In this document: one piece after another, positions 12,847 through 24,899 of the stretch
Position numbering within the stretch: position 1 is the stretch's first letter
How the letters are laid out: the number at the start of each line of letters is the position of its first letter
From: Hydractinia symbiolongicarpus
Lineage: Eukaryota > Cnidaria > Hydrozoa > Anthoathecata > Hydractiniidae
DNA: 64,000 nt
NCBI RefSeq assembly: GCF_029227915.1
Contig: NC_079878.1
Coordinates: forward strand, 35,553,501-35,617,500
Direction of reading: 5' to 3'
Made by a program: the position numbers and the translations under genes
The notes under the pieces: model-generated
What the model was told of the DNA's origin: nothing
The model's database searches: none
What the model saw: only the letters and a program-made list of their open reading frames with translations

Positions 12847-15573
12847 GTTAGAAAGTCAATGAAATTTAGTTTTGGAAACTGTCTCTATTTTCTCAGCGCG
12901 CGTCAACGGCTAGGATTGGTCCCACAGTAACAAATAACTTATTTATCTAAATTTTTAAATGAAACGCTACCACAGCGCCCAGTGTAATCGCTGAGATACA
13001 GCAATCATGTCAAATTAAGAAGAAAGTTATTTTTTAGAGTCAAACTGTGTCATTTATCTCATTTATAAAGTCAAAGTCCAAAATCAGTTCAATTAAGTCT
13101 CACAGTCAATCGTTTTACTGTTAAAAGCGATGCAAGCTAGTAATGTCAGAAAAATATCGCTAAATACATGTTGTTGCGAATATGAGACGCAAGCGTTGTA
13201 CCTGAAACGGACTGATACCGGTAAAAATCAACGAAATGTAGTTTTGGACACTGTGTCTATTTTCTCAGCGCGCGCTAACGGCTAGGGTTGGTCCCACAGT
13301 AACAAATGACTTATTTTTCTAAATTTTTAAATGAAATGCTACCACAGCGCCCAGTGTAATCGCTGAGATACAGCAATCATGTCAAATTAAGAAGAATGTA
13401 ACTTTTAAGAGTACAATTGTGTCATTTATCTCATTTATAAAGTCAATGTGCAAAATCAGTTCAATTAAGTCCCACAGTGAATCTCTTCACTGTTAAAAGC
13501 GATGCAAGCGAGTAATGTCAGAAAAATATCGCTTAATACATGTTGGTACGAATATGTAACGCAACCGTTGTAGCTTAAACGGACTGATACCGTTAGAAAG
13601 TCAATGAAATGTAGGTTATGTAACTGTGTCTTCTTCCCCAGAGCGCGCTAACTGATAGGATTGGTCCCACAGTAAAAAATTACTTAATTATCTAAAGGTT
13701 TAAATAAAGCGCGACCACAGCGCCCAGTGTGATCGCTGAGTTCCAGCAATCAAGTCAAGTTAAGAATAAAGTTATTTCTTGGAGTACACTTGCCTCATTT
13801 GTTACATTCACAAGGTCAAAGTCCAAAATCAGTACAATTAAGTCCCACAGTCAATGGTTTCACTCGTAAAAGCGATGCAACCTAGTAATATCAGAAACAT
13901 ATCGCTAAATACATGTTGGTACCAATATGTGACGCAAGCGTTGTACCTGAAACGGACTGATACCGTTAGAAAGTCAATGAAATGTAGTTTTGGAAACCGT
14001 CTCTATTTTCTCAGCGCGCACTAACAGCTAGAATTGGTCCCACAGTAACAAATGACTTATTTATCTAAATTTTTAAATGAAACGCTACCACGGCGCCCAG
14101 TGTAATCGCTGAGATACAGCAATCATGTGAAAATAAGAAGAATGTTACTTTTTCAGAGTCCAATTGTGTCATTTATCTCATTTATAAAGTCAATGTGCAA
14201 AATCAGTTCAATTAAGTCCCACAGTGAATCTCTTCACTGTTAAAAGCGATGCAAGCGAGTAATGTCAGAAAAATAGGGCTTAATACATGTTGGTACGAAT
14301 ATGTAACGCAACTGTTGTAGCTTAAACGGACTGATACCGTTAGAAAGTCAATGAAATGTAGGTTATGTAACTGTGTCTTCTTCTCCAGCGCGCGCTAACG
14401 GCTAGGATTGGCCCCACAGTAAAAAATGACTTATTTATCTAAAGGTTTAAATAAAGCGCGACCACAGCGCCCAGTGTAATCGCTGAGTTCCAGCAATCAA
14501 GTCAAGTTAAGAATAAAGTTATTTCTTGGAGTACACTTGCCTCATTTGTTACATTCACAAGGTCAAAGTCCAAAATCAGTTCAATTAAGTCCCACAGTAA
14601 ATGGTTTCACTGGTAAAAGCGATGCAACCTAGTAATATCAGAAACATATCGCTAAATACATGTTGGTACCAATATGTGACGCAACCGTTAAAACTCAAAC
14701 GGACTGATACCGTTAGAAATTCAATGAAATGTAGTTTTGGAAACCGTCTCTATTTCTCAGCGCGCGCTAACAGCTAGAATTGGTCCCACAGTAACAAATG
14801 ACCTATTTATCTAAATTTTTTAATGAAACTCTACCACAGCGCCCAGTGCAATCGCTGAGATACAGCAATCATGTCAAATTAAGAAGAATGTTATTTTTTA
14901 GAGTCCAATTGTGTCATTTATCTCATTTATAAAGTCAAACTCCAAAATCAGTTCAATTAAGTCTCACAGTCAATCGTTTCACTGTTAAAAGCGGTGCAAG
15001 CTAGTAATGTCAGAAAAACATCGCTAAATACATGTTGGTACAAATATGTGGCGCAAGCGTTGTACCTGAAATGGACTGATACCGTTAGAAAGTTATTGAA
15101 ATGTAGTTTTTGAAACTGTCTCTATTTTCACGGGGCGCGCTAACGGCTAGAATTTGTCTCACAATAAGAAATGACTTATTTATCTAAATTTTTAAATAAA
15201 GCGTTACCACAGCGCCCAGTGTAATCGCTGAGTTCCAGCAATCAAGTGAAGTTAAGAATAAAGTTATTTCTTGGAGTACACTTGCCTCATTTGTTACATT
15301 CACAAGGTCAAAGTCCAAAATCAGTTCAATTAAGTCCCACAGTCAATGGTTTCACTGGTAAAAGCGATGCAACCTAGTAATATCAGGAACATATCGCTAA
15401 ATACATGTTGGTACCAATATGTGACGCAACCGTTGAAACTCAAACGGACTGATACCGTTAGAAAGTCAATGAAATGTAGCTTTGGAAACTGCCTCTATTT
15501 TCTAAGCGAGCGCTAACGGCTAGGATTGGTCCCACTGTAACAAATCACTTATTTATCTAAATTGTTAAACAAA

Positions 15574-15588
15574 GCGCTGCCACAGCGC
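15574..15588. repeat. Conserved hairpin box GCGCTG-CCA-CAGCGC (type example)
   Basis: The 15 bases form a perfect 6 bp inverted repeat around a 3-base loop. The same form is at 32762-32776 and in many later monomers of the GCGCTGCCACAGCGC type. Most other monomers have CGCTACCACAGCG, which still gives a 4-5 bp stem with a 5-base loop. A subset after 55 kb reads CTCTACCACTGCG and has lost the pairing. The box is followed by CCAGTGTAATCGCTGAG, one of the most constant stretches of the monomer. Several duplication end-points map to it. Confidence 0.75.
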
Positions 15589-17076
15589 CCAGTGTAATCG
15601 CTGAGATACAGCAGTCATGTCAAATGAAGAAGAATGTTATTTTTTAGAGTCCAATTGTGTCATTTATCTCATTTATAAAGTCAAACTCCAAAATCAGTTC
15701 AATTAAGTCTCACAGTCAATCGTTTCACTGTTAAAAGCGGTGCAAGCTAGTAATGTCAGAAAAACATCGCTAAATACATGTTCGTACGAATATGTGGCGC
15801 AAGCGTTGTACCTGAAACGGACTGATACCGTTAGAAAGTCAATGAAATTTAGTTTTGGAAACTGTCTCTATTTTCTCAGCGCGCGTCAACGGCTAGGATT
15901 GGTCCCACAGTAACAAATAACTTATTTATCTAAATTTTTAAATGAAACGCTACCACAGCGCCCAGTGTAATCGCTGAGATACAGCAATCATGTCAAATTA
16001 AGAAGAAAGTTATTTTTTAGAGTCAAACTGTGTCATTTATCTCATTTATAAAGTCAAAGTCCAAAATCAGTTCAATTAAGTCCCACAGTCAATCGTTTTA
16101 CTGTTAAAAGCGATGCAAGCTAGTAATGTCAGAAAAATATCGCTAAATACATGTTGTTGCGAATATGAGACGCAAGCGTTGTACCTGAAACGGACTGATA
16201 CCGTTAGAAAGTCAATGAAATTTAGTTTTGGAAACTGTCTCTATTTTCTCAGCGCGCGTCAACGGCTAGGATTGGTCCCACAGTAACAAATAACTTATTT
16301 ATCTAAATTTTTAAATGAAACGCTACCACAGCGCCTAGTGTAATCGCTGAGATACAGCAATCATGTCAAATTAAGAAGAATGTAACTTTTAAGAGTACAA
16401 TTGTGTCATTTATCTCATTTATAAAGTCAATGTGCAAAATCAGTTCAATTAAGTCCCACAGTGAATCTCTTCACTGTTAAAAGCGATGCATGCGAGTAAT
16501 GTCAGAAAAATATCGCTTAATACATGTTGGTACGAATATGTAACGCAACCGTTGTAGCTTAAACGGACTGATACCGTTAGAAAGTCAATGAAATGTAGGT
16601 TATGTAAATGTGTCTTCTTCCCCAGCGCGCGCTAACTGATAGGATTGGTCCCACAGTAAAAAATGACTTAATTATCTAAAGGTTTAAATAAAGCGCGACC
16701 ACAGCGCCCAGTGTGATCGCTGAGTTCCAGCAATCAAGTCAAGTTAAGAATAAAGTTATTTCTTGGAGTACACTTGCCTCATTTGTTACATTCACAAGGT
16801 CAAAGTCCAAAATCAGTACAATTAAGTCCCACAGTCAATGGTTTCACTCGTAAAAGCGATGCAACCTAGTAATATCAGAAACATATCGCTAAATACATGT
16901 TGGTACCAATATGTGACGCAAGCGTTGTACCTGAAACGGACTGATACCGTTAGAAAGTCAATGAAATGTAGTTTTGGAAACCGTCTCTATTTTCTCAGCG
17001 CGCACTAACAGCTAGAATTGGTCCCACAGTAACAAATGACTTATTTATCTAAATTTTTAAATGAAACGCTACCACA

Positions 17077-20000
17077 GCGCCCAGTGTAATCGCTGAGATA
17101 CAGCAATCATGTGAAAATAAGAAGAATGTTACTTTTTCAGAGTCCAATTGTGTCATTTATCTCATTTATAAAGTCAATGTGCAAAATCAGTTCAATTAAG
17201 TCCCACAGTGAATCTCTTCACTGTTAAAAGCGATGCAAGCGAGTAATGTCAGAAAAATAGGGCTTAATACATGTTGGTACGAATATGTAACGCAACTGTT
17301 GTAGCTTAAACGGACTGATACCGTTAGAAAGTCAATGAAATTTAGTTTTGGAAACTGTCTCTATTTTCTCAGCGCGCGTCAACGGCTAGGATTGGTCCCA
17401 CAGTAACAAATAACTTATTTATCTAAATTTTTAAATGAAACGCTACCACAGCGCCCAGTGTAATCGCTGAGATACAGCAATCATGTCAAATTAAGAAGAA
17501 AGTTATTTTTTAGAGTCAAACTGTGTCATTTATCTCATTTATAAAGTCAAAGTCCAAAATCAGTTCAATTAAGTCTCACAGTCAATCGTTTTACTGGTAA
17601 AAGCGATGCAAGCTAGTAATGTCAGAAAAATATCGCTAAATACATGTTGTTGCGAATATGAGACGCAAGCGTTGTACCTGAAACGGACTGATACCGTTAA
17701 AAATCAACGAAATGTAGTTTTGGACACTGTGTCTATTTTCTCAGCGCGCGCTAACGGCTAGGGTTGGTCCCACAGTAACAAATGACTTATTTTTCTAAAT
17801 TTTTAAATGAAATGCTACCACAGCGCCCAGTGTAATCGCTGAGATACAGCAATCATGTCAAATTAAGAAGAATGTAACTTTTAAGAGTACAATTGTGTCA
17901 TTTATCTCATTTATAAAGTCAATGTGCAAAATCAGTTCAATTAAGTCCCACAGTGAATCTCTTCACTGTTAAAAGCGATGCAAGCGAGTAATGTCAGAAA
18001 AATATCGCTTAATACATGTTGGTACAAATATGTGGCGCAAGCGTTGTACCTGAAACGGACTGATACCGTTAGAAAGTTATTGAAATGTAGTTTTTGAAAC
18101 TGTCTCTATTTTCACGGGGCGCGCTAACGGCTAGAATTTGTCTCACAATAAGAAATGACTTATTTATCTAAATTTTTAAATAAAGCGTTACCACAGCGCC
18201 CAGTGTAATCGCTGAGTTCCAGCAATCAAGTGAAGTTAAGAATAAAGTTATTTCTTGGAGTACACTTGCCTCATTTGTTACATTCACAAGGTCAAAGTCC
18301 AAAATCAGTTCAATTAAGTCCCACAGTCAATGGTTTCACTGGTAAAAGCGATGCAACCTAGTAATATCAGGAACATATCGCTAAATACATGTTGGTACCA
18401 ATATGTGACGCAACCGTTGAAACTCAAACGGACTGATACCGTTAGAAAGTCAATGAAATGTAGCTTTGGAAACTGCCTCTATTTTCTAAGCGAGCGCTAA
18501 CGGCTAGGATTGGTCCCACTGTAACAAATCACTTATTTATCTAAATTGTTAAACAAAGCGCTGCCACAGCGCCCAGTGTAATCGCTGAGATACAGCAATC
18601 ATGTGAAAATAAGAAGAATGTTACTTTTTCAGAGTCCAATTGTGTCATTTATCTCATTTATAAAGTCAATGTGCAAAATCAGTTCAATTAAGTCCCACAG
18701 TGAATCTCTTCACTTTTAAAAGCGATGCAAGCGAGTAATGTCAGAAAAATAGGGCTTAATACATGTTGGTACGAATATGTAACGCAACTGTTGTAGCTTA
18801 AACGGACTGATACCGTTAGAAAGTCAATGAAATTTAGTTTTGGAAACTGTCTCTATTTTCTCAGCGCGCGTCAACGGCTAGGATTGGTCCCACAGTAACA
18901 AATAACTTATTTATCTAAATTTTTAAATGAAACGCTACCACAGCGCCCAGTGTAATCGCTGAGATACAGCAATCATGTCAAATTAAGAAGAAAGTTATTT
19001 TTTAGAGTCAAACTGTGTCATTTATCTCATTTATAAAGTCAAAGTCCAAAATCAGTTCAATTAAGTCTCACAGTCAATCGTTTTACTGTTAAAAGCGATG
19101 CAAGCTAGTAATGTCAGAAAAATATCGCTAAATACATGTTGTTGCGAATATGAGACGCGAGCGTTGTACCTGAAACGGACTGATACCGTTAAAAATCAAC
19201 AAAATGTAGTTTTGGACACTGTGTCTATTTTCTCAGCGCGCGCTAACGGCTAGGGTTGGTCCCACAGTAACAAATGACTTATTTTTCTAAATTTTTATAT
19301 GAAATGCTACCACAGCGCCCAGTGTAATCGCTGAGATACAGTAATCATGTCAAATTAAGAAGAATGTAACTTTTAAGAGTACAATTGTGTCATTTATCTC
19401 ATTTATAAAGTCAATGTGCAAAATCAGTTCAATTAAGTCCCACAGTGAATCTCTTCACTGTTAAAAGCGATGCAAGCGAGTAATGTCAGAAAAATATCGC
19501 TTAATACATGTTGGTACAAATATGTGGCGCAAGCGTTGTACCTGAAACGGACTGATACCGTTAGAAAGTTATTGAAATGTAGTTTTTGAAACTGTCTCTA
19601 TTTTCACGGGGCGCGCTAACGGCTAGAATTTGTCTCACAATAAGAAATGACTTATTTATCTAAATTTTTAAATAAAGCGTTACCACAGCGCCCAGTGTAA
19701 TCGCTGAGTTCCAGCAATCAAGTGAAGTTAAGAATAAAGTTATTTCTTGGAGTACACTTGCCTCATTTGTTACATTCACAAGGTCAAAGTCCAAAATCAG
19801 TTCAATTAAGTCCCACAGTCAATGGTTTCACTGGTAAAAGCGATGCAACCTAGTAATATCAGGAACATATCGCTAAATACATGTTGGTACCAATATGTGA
19901 CGCAACCGTTGAAACTCAAACGGACTGATACCGTTAGAAAGTCAATGAAATGTAGCTTTGGAAACTGCCTCTATTTTCTAAGCGAGCGCTAACGGCTAGG

Positions 20001-20099
20001 ATTGGTCCCACTGTAACAAATCACTTATTTATCTAAATTGTTAAACAAAGCGCTGCCACAGCGCCCAGTGTAATCGCTGAGATACAGCAATCATGTCAA
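17077..20099 (+). repeat. Tandem pair of a 1492 bp 4-mer
   Basis: Bases 17077-18568 and 18569-about 20099 hold two copies of a four-monomer unit. Anchors 17153, 17526, 17898, 18271 pair with 18645, 19018, 19390, 19763 at 1492 bp. GGTACAAATATG at 18021 and 19513, and TTTAGTTTTGG at 17341 and 18833, confirm the offset. Small differences such as CACTGTTAAAAG against CACTTTTAAAAG (near 18712) and CAAGCG against CGAGCG (near 19159) separate the copies. The unit starts within the CAGCGCCCAGTG box and continues through AATCATGTGAAAATAAG, and the match is lost when that box is reached in the last monomer. Confidence 0.87.
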
Positions 20100-23000
20100 A
20101 TTAAGAAGAATGTTATTTTTTAGAGTCCAATTGTGTCATTTATCTCATTTATAAAGTCAAACTCCAAAATCAGTTCAACTAAGTCTCACAGTCAATCGTT
20201 TCACTGTTAAAAGCGGTGCAAGCTAGTAATGTCAGAAAAACATCGCTAAATACATGTTCGTACGAATATGTGGCGCAAGCGTTGTACCTGAAACGGACTG
20301 ATACCGTTAGAAAGTCAATGAAATGTAGTTTTGGAAACTGTCTCTATTTTCACGGGGCGCGCTAACGGCTAGGATTTGTCTCACAATAAGAAATGACTTA
20401 TTTATCTAAATTTTTAAATAAAGCGTTACCACAGCGCCCAGTGTAATCGCTGAGTTCCAGCAATCAAGTTAAGTTAAGAATAAAGTTATTTCTTGGAAAG
20501 TACACTTGCCTCATTTGTTACATTCACAAGGTCAAAGTCCAAAATCAGTTCAATTAAGTCCCACAGTCAATGGTTTCACTGGTAAAAGCGATGCAACCTA
20601 GTAATATCAGAAACATATCGCTAAATACATGTTGGTACGAATATGAGACGCAAGCGTTGTACCTGAAACGGACTGATACCGTTAGAAAGTCAATGAAATG
20701 TAGTTTTGGAAACAGTCTCTATTTTCTCACCGCGCGCTAACGGCTAGGATTGGTCCCACAGTAACAAATGACTTATTTATCTAAATTTTTAAATGAAACG
20801 CTACCACAGCGCCCAGTGAATCGCGGAGATACAGCAATCATGTCAAATTATGAAGAATGTTATTTTTTAGAGTCAATATGTGTCATTTATCTCATTTATA
20901 AATTCAAAGTCCACAATCAGTTCAATTAAGTCTCAGAGTCAATCGTTTCACTGTTAAAAGCGATGCAAGCGAGTAATGTCAGAAAAATATCGCTTAATAC
21001 ATGTTGGTACGAATATGTAACGCAACCGTTGTAGCTTAAACGGACTGATACCGTTAGAAAGTCAATGAAATGTAGGTTATGTAACTGTGTCTTCTTCCCC
21101 AGCGCGCGCTAACGGCTAGGATTGGTCCCACAGTAAAAAATGACTTATTTATCTAAAGGGTTAAATAAAGCGCGACCACAGCGCCCAGTGTGATCGCTGA
21201 GTTCCAGCAATCAAGTCAAGTTAAGAATAAAGTTATTTCTTGGAGTACACTTGCCTCATTTGTTACATTCACAAGGTCAAAGTCCAAAATCAGTACAATT
21301 AAGTCCCACAGTCAATGGTTTCACTGGTAAAAGCGATGCAACCTAGTAATATCAGAAACATATCGCTAAATACATGTTGGTACCAATATGTGACGCAAGC
21401 GTTGTACCTGAAACGGACTGATACCGTTAGAAAGTCAATGAAATGTAGTTTTGGAAACCGTCTCTATTTTCTCAGCGCGCACTAACAGCTAGAATTGGTC
21501 CCACAGTAACAAATGACTTATTTATCTAAATTTTTAAATGAAACGCTACCACAGCGCCCATGTAATCGCTGAGATACAGCAATCATGTGAAAATAAGAAG
21601 AATGTTACTTTTTCAGAGTCCAATTGTGTCATTTATCTCATTTATAAAGTCAATGTGCAAAATCAGTTCAATTAAGTCCCACAATGAATCTCTTCACTGT
21701 TAAAAGCGATGCAAGCGAGTAATGTCAGAAAAATAGGGCTTAATACATGTTGGTACGAATATGTAACGCAACTGTTGTAGCTTAAACGGACTGATACCGT
21801 TAGAAATTCAATGAAATGTAGGTTATGTAACTGTGTCTTCTTCTCCAGCGCGCGCTAACGGCTAGGATTGGCCCCACAGTAAAAAATGACTTATTTATCT
21901 AAAGGTTTAAATAAAGCGCGACCACAGCGCCCAGTGTAATCGCTGAGTTCCAGCAATCAAGTCAAGTTAAGAATAAAGTTATTTCTTGGAGTACACTTGC
22001 CTCATTTGTTACATTCACAAGGTCAAAGTCCAAAATCAGTTCAATTAAGTCCCACAGTCAATGGTTTCACTGGTAAAAGCGATGCAACCTAGTAATATCA
22101 GAAACATATCGCTAAATACATGTTGGTACCAATATGTGACGCAACCGTTAAAACTCAAACTGACTGATACCGTTAGAAATTCAATGAAATGTAGTTTTGG
22201 AAACCGTCTCTATTTTCTCAGCGCGCGCTAACAGCTAGAATTGGTCCCACAGTAACAAATGACCTATTTATCTAAATTTTTTAATGAAACTCTACCACAG
22301 CGCCCAGTGCAATCGCTGAGATACAGCAATCATGTCAAATTAAGAAGAATGTTATTTTTTAGAGTCCAATTGTGTCATTTATCTCATTTATAAAGTCAAA
22401 CTCCAAAATCAGTTCAATTAAGTCTCACAGTCAATCGTTTCACTGTTAAAAGCGGTGCAAGCTAGTAATGTCAGAAAAACATCGCTAAATACATGTTGGT
22501 ACGAATATGTGGCGCAAGCGTTGTACCTGAAACGGACTGATACCGTTAGAAAGTTATTGAAATGTAGTTTTTGAAACTGTCTCTATTTTCACGGGGCGCG
22601 CTAACGGCTAGGATTTGTCTCACAATAAGAAATGACTTATTTATCTAAATTTTTAAATAAAGCGTTACCACAGCGCCCAGTGTAATCGCTGAGTTCCAGC
22701 AATCAAGTGAAGTTAAGAATAAAGTTATTTCTTGGAGTACACTTGCCTCATTTGTTACATTCACAAGGTCAAAGTCCAAAATCAGTTCAATTAAGTCCCA
22801 CAGTCAATGGTTTCACTGGTAAAAGCGATGCAACCTAGTAATATCAGGAACATATCGCTAAATACATGTTGGTACCAATATGTGACGCAACCGTTGAAAC
22901 TCAAACGGACTGATACCGTTAGAAAGTCAATGAAATGTAGTTTTGGAAACTGCCTCTATTTTCTAAGCGAGCGCTAACGGCTAGGATTGGTCCCACTGTA

Positions 23001-24899
23001 ACAAATCACTTATTTATCTAAATTGTTAAACAAAGCGCTGCCACAGCGCCCAGTGTAATCGCTGAGATACAGCAATCATGTCAAATTAAGAAGAATGTTA
23101 TTTTTTAGAGTCCAATTGTGTCATTTATCTCATTTATAAAGTCAAACTCCAAAATTAGTTCAATTAAGTCTCACAGTCAATCGTTTCACTGTTAAAAGCG
23201 GTGCAAGCTAGTAATGTCAGAAAAACATCGCTAAATACATGTTCGTACGAATATGTGGCGCAAGCGTTGTACCTGAAACGGACTGATACCGTTAGAAAGT
23301 CAATGAAATGTAGTTTTGGAAACTGTCTCTATTTTCACGGGGCGCGCTAACGGCTAGGATTTGTCTCACAATAAGAAATGACTTATTTATCTAAATTTTT
23401 AAATAAAGCGTTACCACAGCGCCCAGTGTAATCGCTGAGTTCCAGCAATCAAGTTAAGTTAAGAATAAAGTTATTTCTTGGAGAGTACACTTGCCTCATT
23501 TGTTACATTCACAAGGTCAAAGTCCAAAATCAGTTCAATTAAGTCCCACAGTCAATGGTTTCACTGGTAAAAGCGATGCAACCTAGTAATATCAGAAACA
23601 TATCGCTAAATACATGTTGGTACGAATATGAGACGCAAGCGTTGTACCTGAAACGGACTGATACCGTTAGAAAGTCAATGAAATGTAGTTTTGGAAACTG
23701 TCTCTATTTTCTCACCGCGCGCTAACGGCTAGGATTGGTCCCACAGTAACAAATGACTTATTTATCTAAATTTTTAAATGAAACGCTACCACAGCGCCCA
23801 GTGTAATCGCGGAGATACAGCAATCATGTCAAATTATGAAGAATGTTATTTTTTAGAGTCAATATGTGTCATTTATCTCATTTATAAATTCAAAGTCCAC
23901 AATCAGTTCAATTAAGTCTCAGAGTCAATCGTTTCACTGTTAAAAGCGATACAAGCAAGTAATGTCAGAAAAATATCGCTAAATACATGTTGGTACGAAT
24001 ATGAGACACAAGCATTGTTCTTGAAACGGACTGATACCGTTAGAAAGTCAATGAAATGTAGTTTTGGAAACTGTCTCTATTTTATCAGCGCTCGCTAACG
24101 GCTAGGATTGGTCCCACAGTAACAAATGACTTATTTATCTAAATTTTCAAATAAAACGCTACCACAGCGCCCAGTGTAATCGCTGAGATACAGCAATCAT
24201 GTCATATTAATAAGAATGTTATTTTTTAGAGTCCAATTGTGTCATTTATCTCATTTATAAAGTCAAAGTCCACAACCAGTTCAATTAAGTCTCACAGTCA
24301 ATCGTTTCACTGTTAAAAGCGATCCAAGCTAGTAATGTCAGAAGAATATCGCTAAATACATGTTGGTACGAATATGAAACGCAAGCATTGTACTTGAAAC
24401 GGACTGATACCGTGAGAAAGTCAATGAAATGTAGTTTTGGAAACTGTCTCTCTTTTATAGGCGCGCGCTAACGGCTAGGATTGGTCCCACAGTAACAAAT
24501 GACTTATTTATCTAAATTTTTAAATGAATTGCTACCACAGCGCCCAGTGTAATCGCTGAGATACAGCAATCATGTCAAATTAAGAAGAATGTTAATTTTT
24601 AGAGTACAATTGTGTCATTTATCTCATTTATAATGTCAAAGTCCAAAATCAGTTCAATTAAGTCTCACAGTCAATCGTTTCACTGTTAAAAGCGATGCAA
24701 GCTAGTAATGTCAGAAAAATATCGCTAAATCCATGTTGGTACAAATATGAGACGCAAGCGTTGTACCTGAAACGGAATGATACCGTTAGAAAGACAATGA
24801 AATGTAGTTTTGGAAACTGTCTCCATTTTTTCAGCGCGAGCTAACGGCTAGGATTGGTCCCACAATAACAAATGACTTATTTATCTAACTTTTTAAATG

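Larger units (their letters stand above)
1..13421 (+). repeat. Array domain 1: 3-mer and 7-mer higher-order repeats
   Basis: Monomer anchors: 371, 744, 1116, 1489, 1862, 2234, 2607, 2980, 3352, 3725, 4098, 4471, 4844, 5217, 5589, 5962, 6335, 6707, 7080, 7453, 7825, 8197, 8570, 8943, 9315, 9688, 10061, 10433, 10805, 11178, 11551, 11924, 12296, 12668, 13050. The marker GTTGGTGCGA (normally GTTGGTACGA) occurs at 491, 1609, 4964, 6082, 7200, 8690 and 11298. Those spacings are 1118, 3355, 1118, 1118, 1490 and 2608, all whole numbers of monomers. A derivative with GTTGTTGCGA sits at 10181 and 13170. Lengths follow a 373/373/372 rhythm through the 3-mer parts. Most monomers share the GAGATACAGCAATCATG form of the monomer junction. 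Three at 2607, 3725 and 4471 carry the divergent TTCCAGCAATCAAG...GCCTCATTT form. Confidence 0.93.
13487..23309 (+). repeat. 20-monomer-offset duplication (about 7461 bp)
   Basis: Segment 13487-15848 is repeated at 20948-23309. Seven consecutive anchors pair at a constant offset of 7460-7461 bp (13422/20883 through 15660/23121). The left limit lies in the TCACTGTTAAAAGCG box, where the monomer at 20883 switches from a CCACAATCAG-type left part to a CAAGCGAGTAATG-type right part. The right limit is sharp: position 15849 starts the GAAATTTAG form while position 23310 continues as GAAATGTAG. Differences include CACTCGTAAAAG at 13861 against CACTGGTAAAAG in the partner. The material between the copies has been replaced by the 4-mer pair described separately. 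Confidence 0.82.
13422..24899 (+). repeat. Array domain 2: 4-mer, 8-mer and 20-mer patterns with alternating junction classes
   Basis: Monomer anchors: 13422, 13795, 14169, 14542, 14914, 15287, 15660, 16033, 16406, 16779, 17153, 17526, 17898, 18271, 18645, 19018, 19390, 19763, 20136, 20511, 20883, 21256, 21629, 22002, 22375, 22748, 23121, 23496, 23869, 24242, 24615. Monomers with the CTTGCCTCATTT junction (13795, 14542, 15287, 16779, 18271, 19763, 20511, 21256, 22002, 22748, 23496) often alternate with ordinary TCATTTATCTC monomers, giving an approximate 746 bp dimer. Offsets of 2984 bp link 13422 with 16406 and 14169 with 17153. Offsets near 2985 bp link 20511 with 23496. The last two monomers (24242, 24615) are a separate type that reappears at 31698/32071 and 43356/43729. 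Confidence 0.92.
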
